Positions 63,574-63,635 of a stretch of DNA of 63,635 nt are shown piece after piece (position 1 is the first letter of the stretch; each line of letters opens with the position of its first letter). The notes under the pieces are model-generated. The model searched no databases. It saw nothing but the letters and a program-made list of their open reading frames with translations, and had not been told where the DNA came from. A program made the position numbers and the translations under genes. The DNA is from Deltaproteobacteria bacterium GWB2_55_19 (GTDB taxonomy: Bacteria > Desulfobacterota > GWC2-55-46), in NCBI GenBank assembly GCA_001797465.1, contig MGPQ01000019.1:219329-282963 (forward strand), in the 5' to 3' direction.

Positions 63574-63635
63574 CAAGGATCTGTCGTTTTTTTGAGGGCC
63601 GGCAGGCAGATTATGGCGGGCAAGGCCCTGGAACG

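Overview
The window is 63.6 kb of high-GC, gene-dense chromosome from a Gram-negative bacterium. Evidence includes lipoproteins with lipoboxes, an outer-membrane barrel protein, RodZ, CIRCE-controlled groESL, sigma-54 promoters, a four-subunit ferredoxin oxidoreductase, MglA/MglB and a probable selenoprotein. Gene content is most like Desulfobacterota (Geobacter-like deltaproteobacteria) or a neighbouring phylum. I cannot place it more precisely from sequence alone. No transposase, phage gene or CRISPR array is visible, and the mobile-looking DNA is limited to short non-coding repeats.

Layout. 0-9.2 kb (mostly minus strand): lon, hsp20, galU, pcrA/uvrD, and a moeA-mtnA-small membrane protein operon. 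9.2-9.8 kb: a repeat-rich gap. 9.8-17.5 kb (plus): a UvrA-family ABC ATPase, a B12-binding radical SAM protein, an SLT/LysM transglycosylase and glycogen synthase. 17.6-27.8 kb (plus): a nitrogen-acquisition block with an ANTAR response regulator, a GATase1, a barrel protein, three Amt transporters, two PII proteins and a NirB-type nitrite reductase. 27.8-32.1 kb (minus): an orphan MEDS-domain sensor, thiE, and an NtrC/NtrB pair. 32.2-37.7 kb: a Nudix gene, groESL, nth and a 74-codon gene with two in-frame UGA codons. 37.7-47.9 kb: ndk, a globin-PsiE fusion, rlmN, mtnP, a PfkB kinase and several envelope proteins. 48-51.6 kb: two tRNA-Ser genes with unusual 3' repeats, SRP RNA, dnaX-ybaB-recR. 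51.6-63.6 kb: porCDAB, mglB-mglA, yqeY, nif3, mutS2 and the dnaG-rpoD macromolecular-synthesis pair.

How the genes work together. The most coherent system is nitrogen control. The ANTAR regulator gene has a consensus sigma-54 promoter, and an NtrB/NtrC pair that could drive it lies 11 kb downstream. Four transcripts (barrel protein-amt1, glnB1-amt2, glnB2-amt3, nirB) each begin with an intrinsic terminator. In each, the 5' arm of the terminator is shared with a hairpin carrying an AxxGxx hexaloop. Two leaders have the complete two-hairpin ANTAR target. This predicts a two-tier circuit, sigma-54/NtrC activation followed by ANTAR antitermination, acting on ammonium uptake, PII signalling and nitrite reduction in one neighbourhood.

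Other observations needing a second look are: the 155/156-bp repeats attached to the 3' ends of both tRNA-Ser genes, whose inverted copies of the T-arm covary with the tRNA; the two-UGA glutaredoxin-like gene; a palindromic repeat family with one member split by a second palindrome; a heme-globin/PsiE membrane fusion; and a possible leaderless Nudix transcript.
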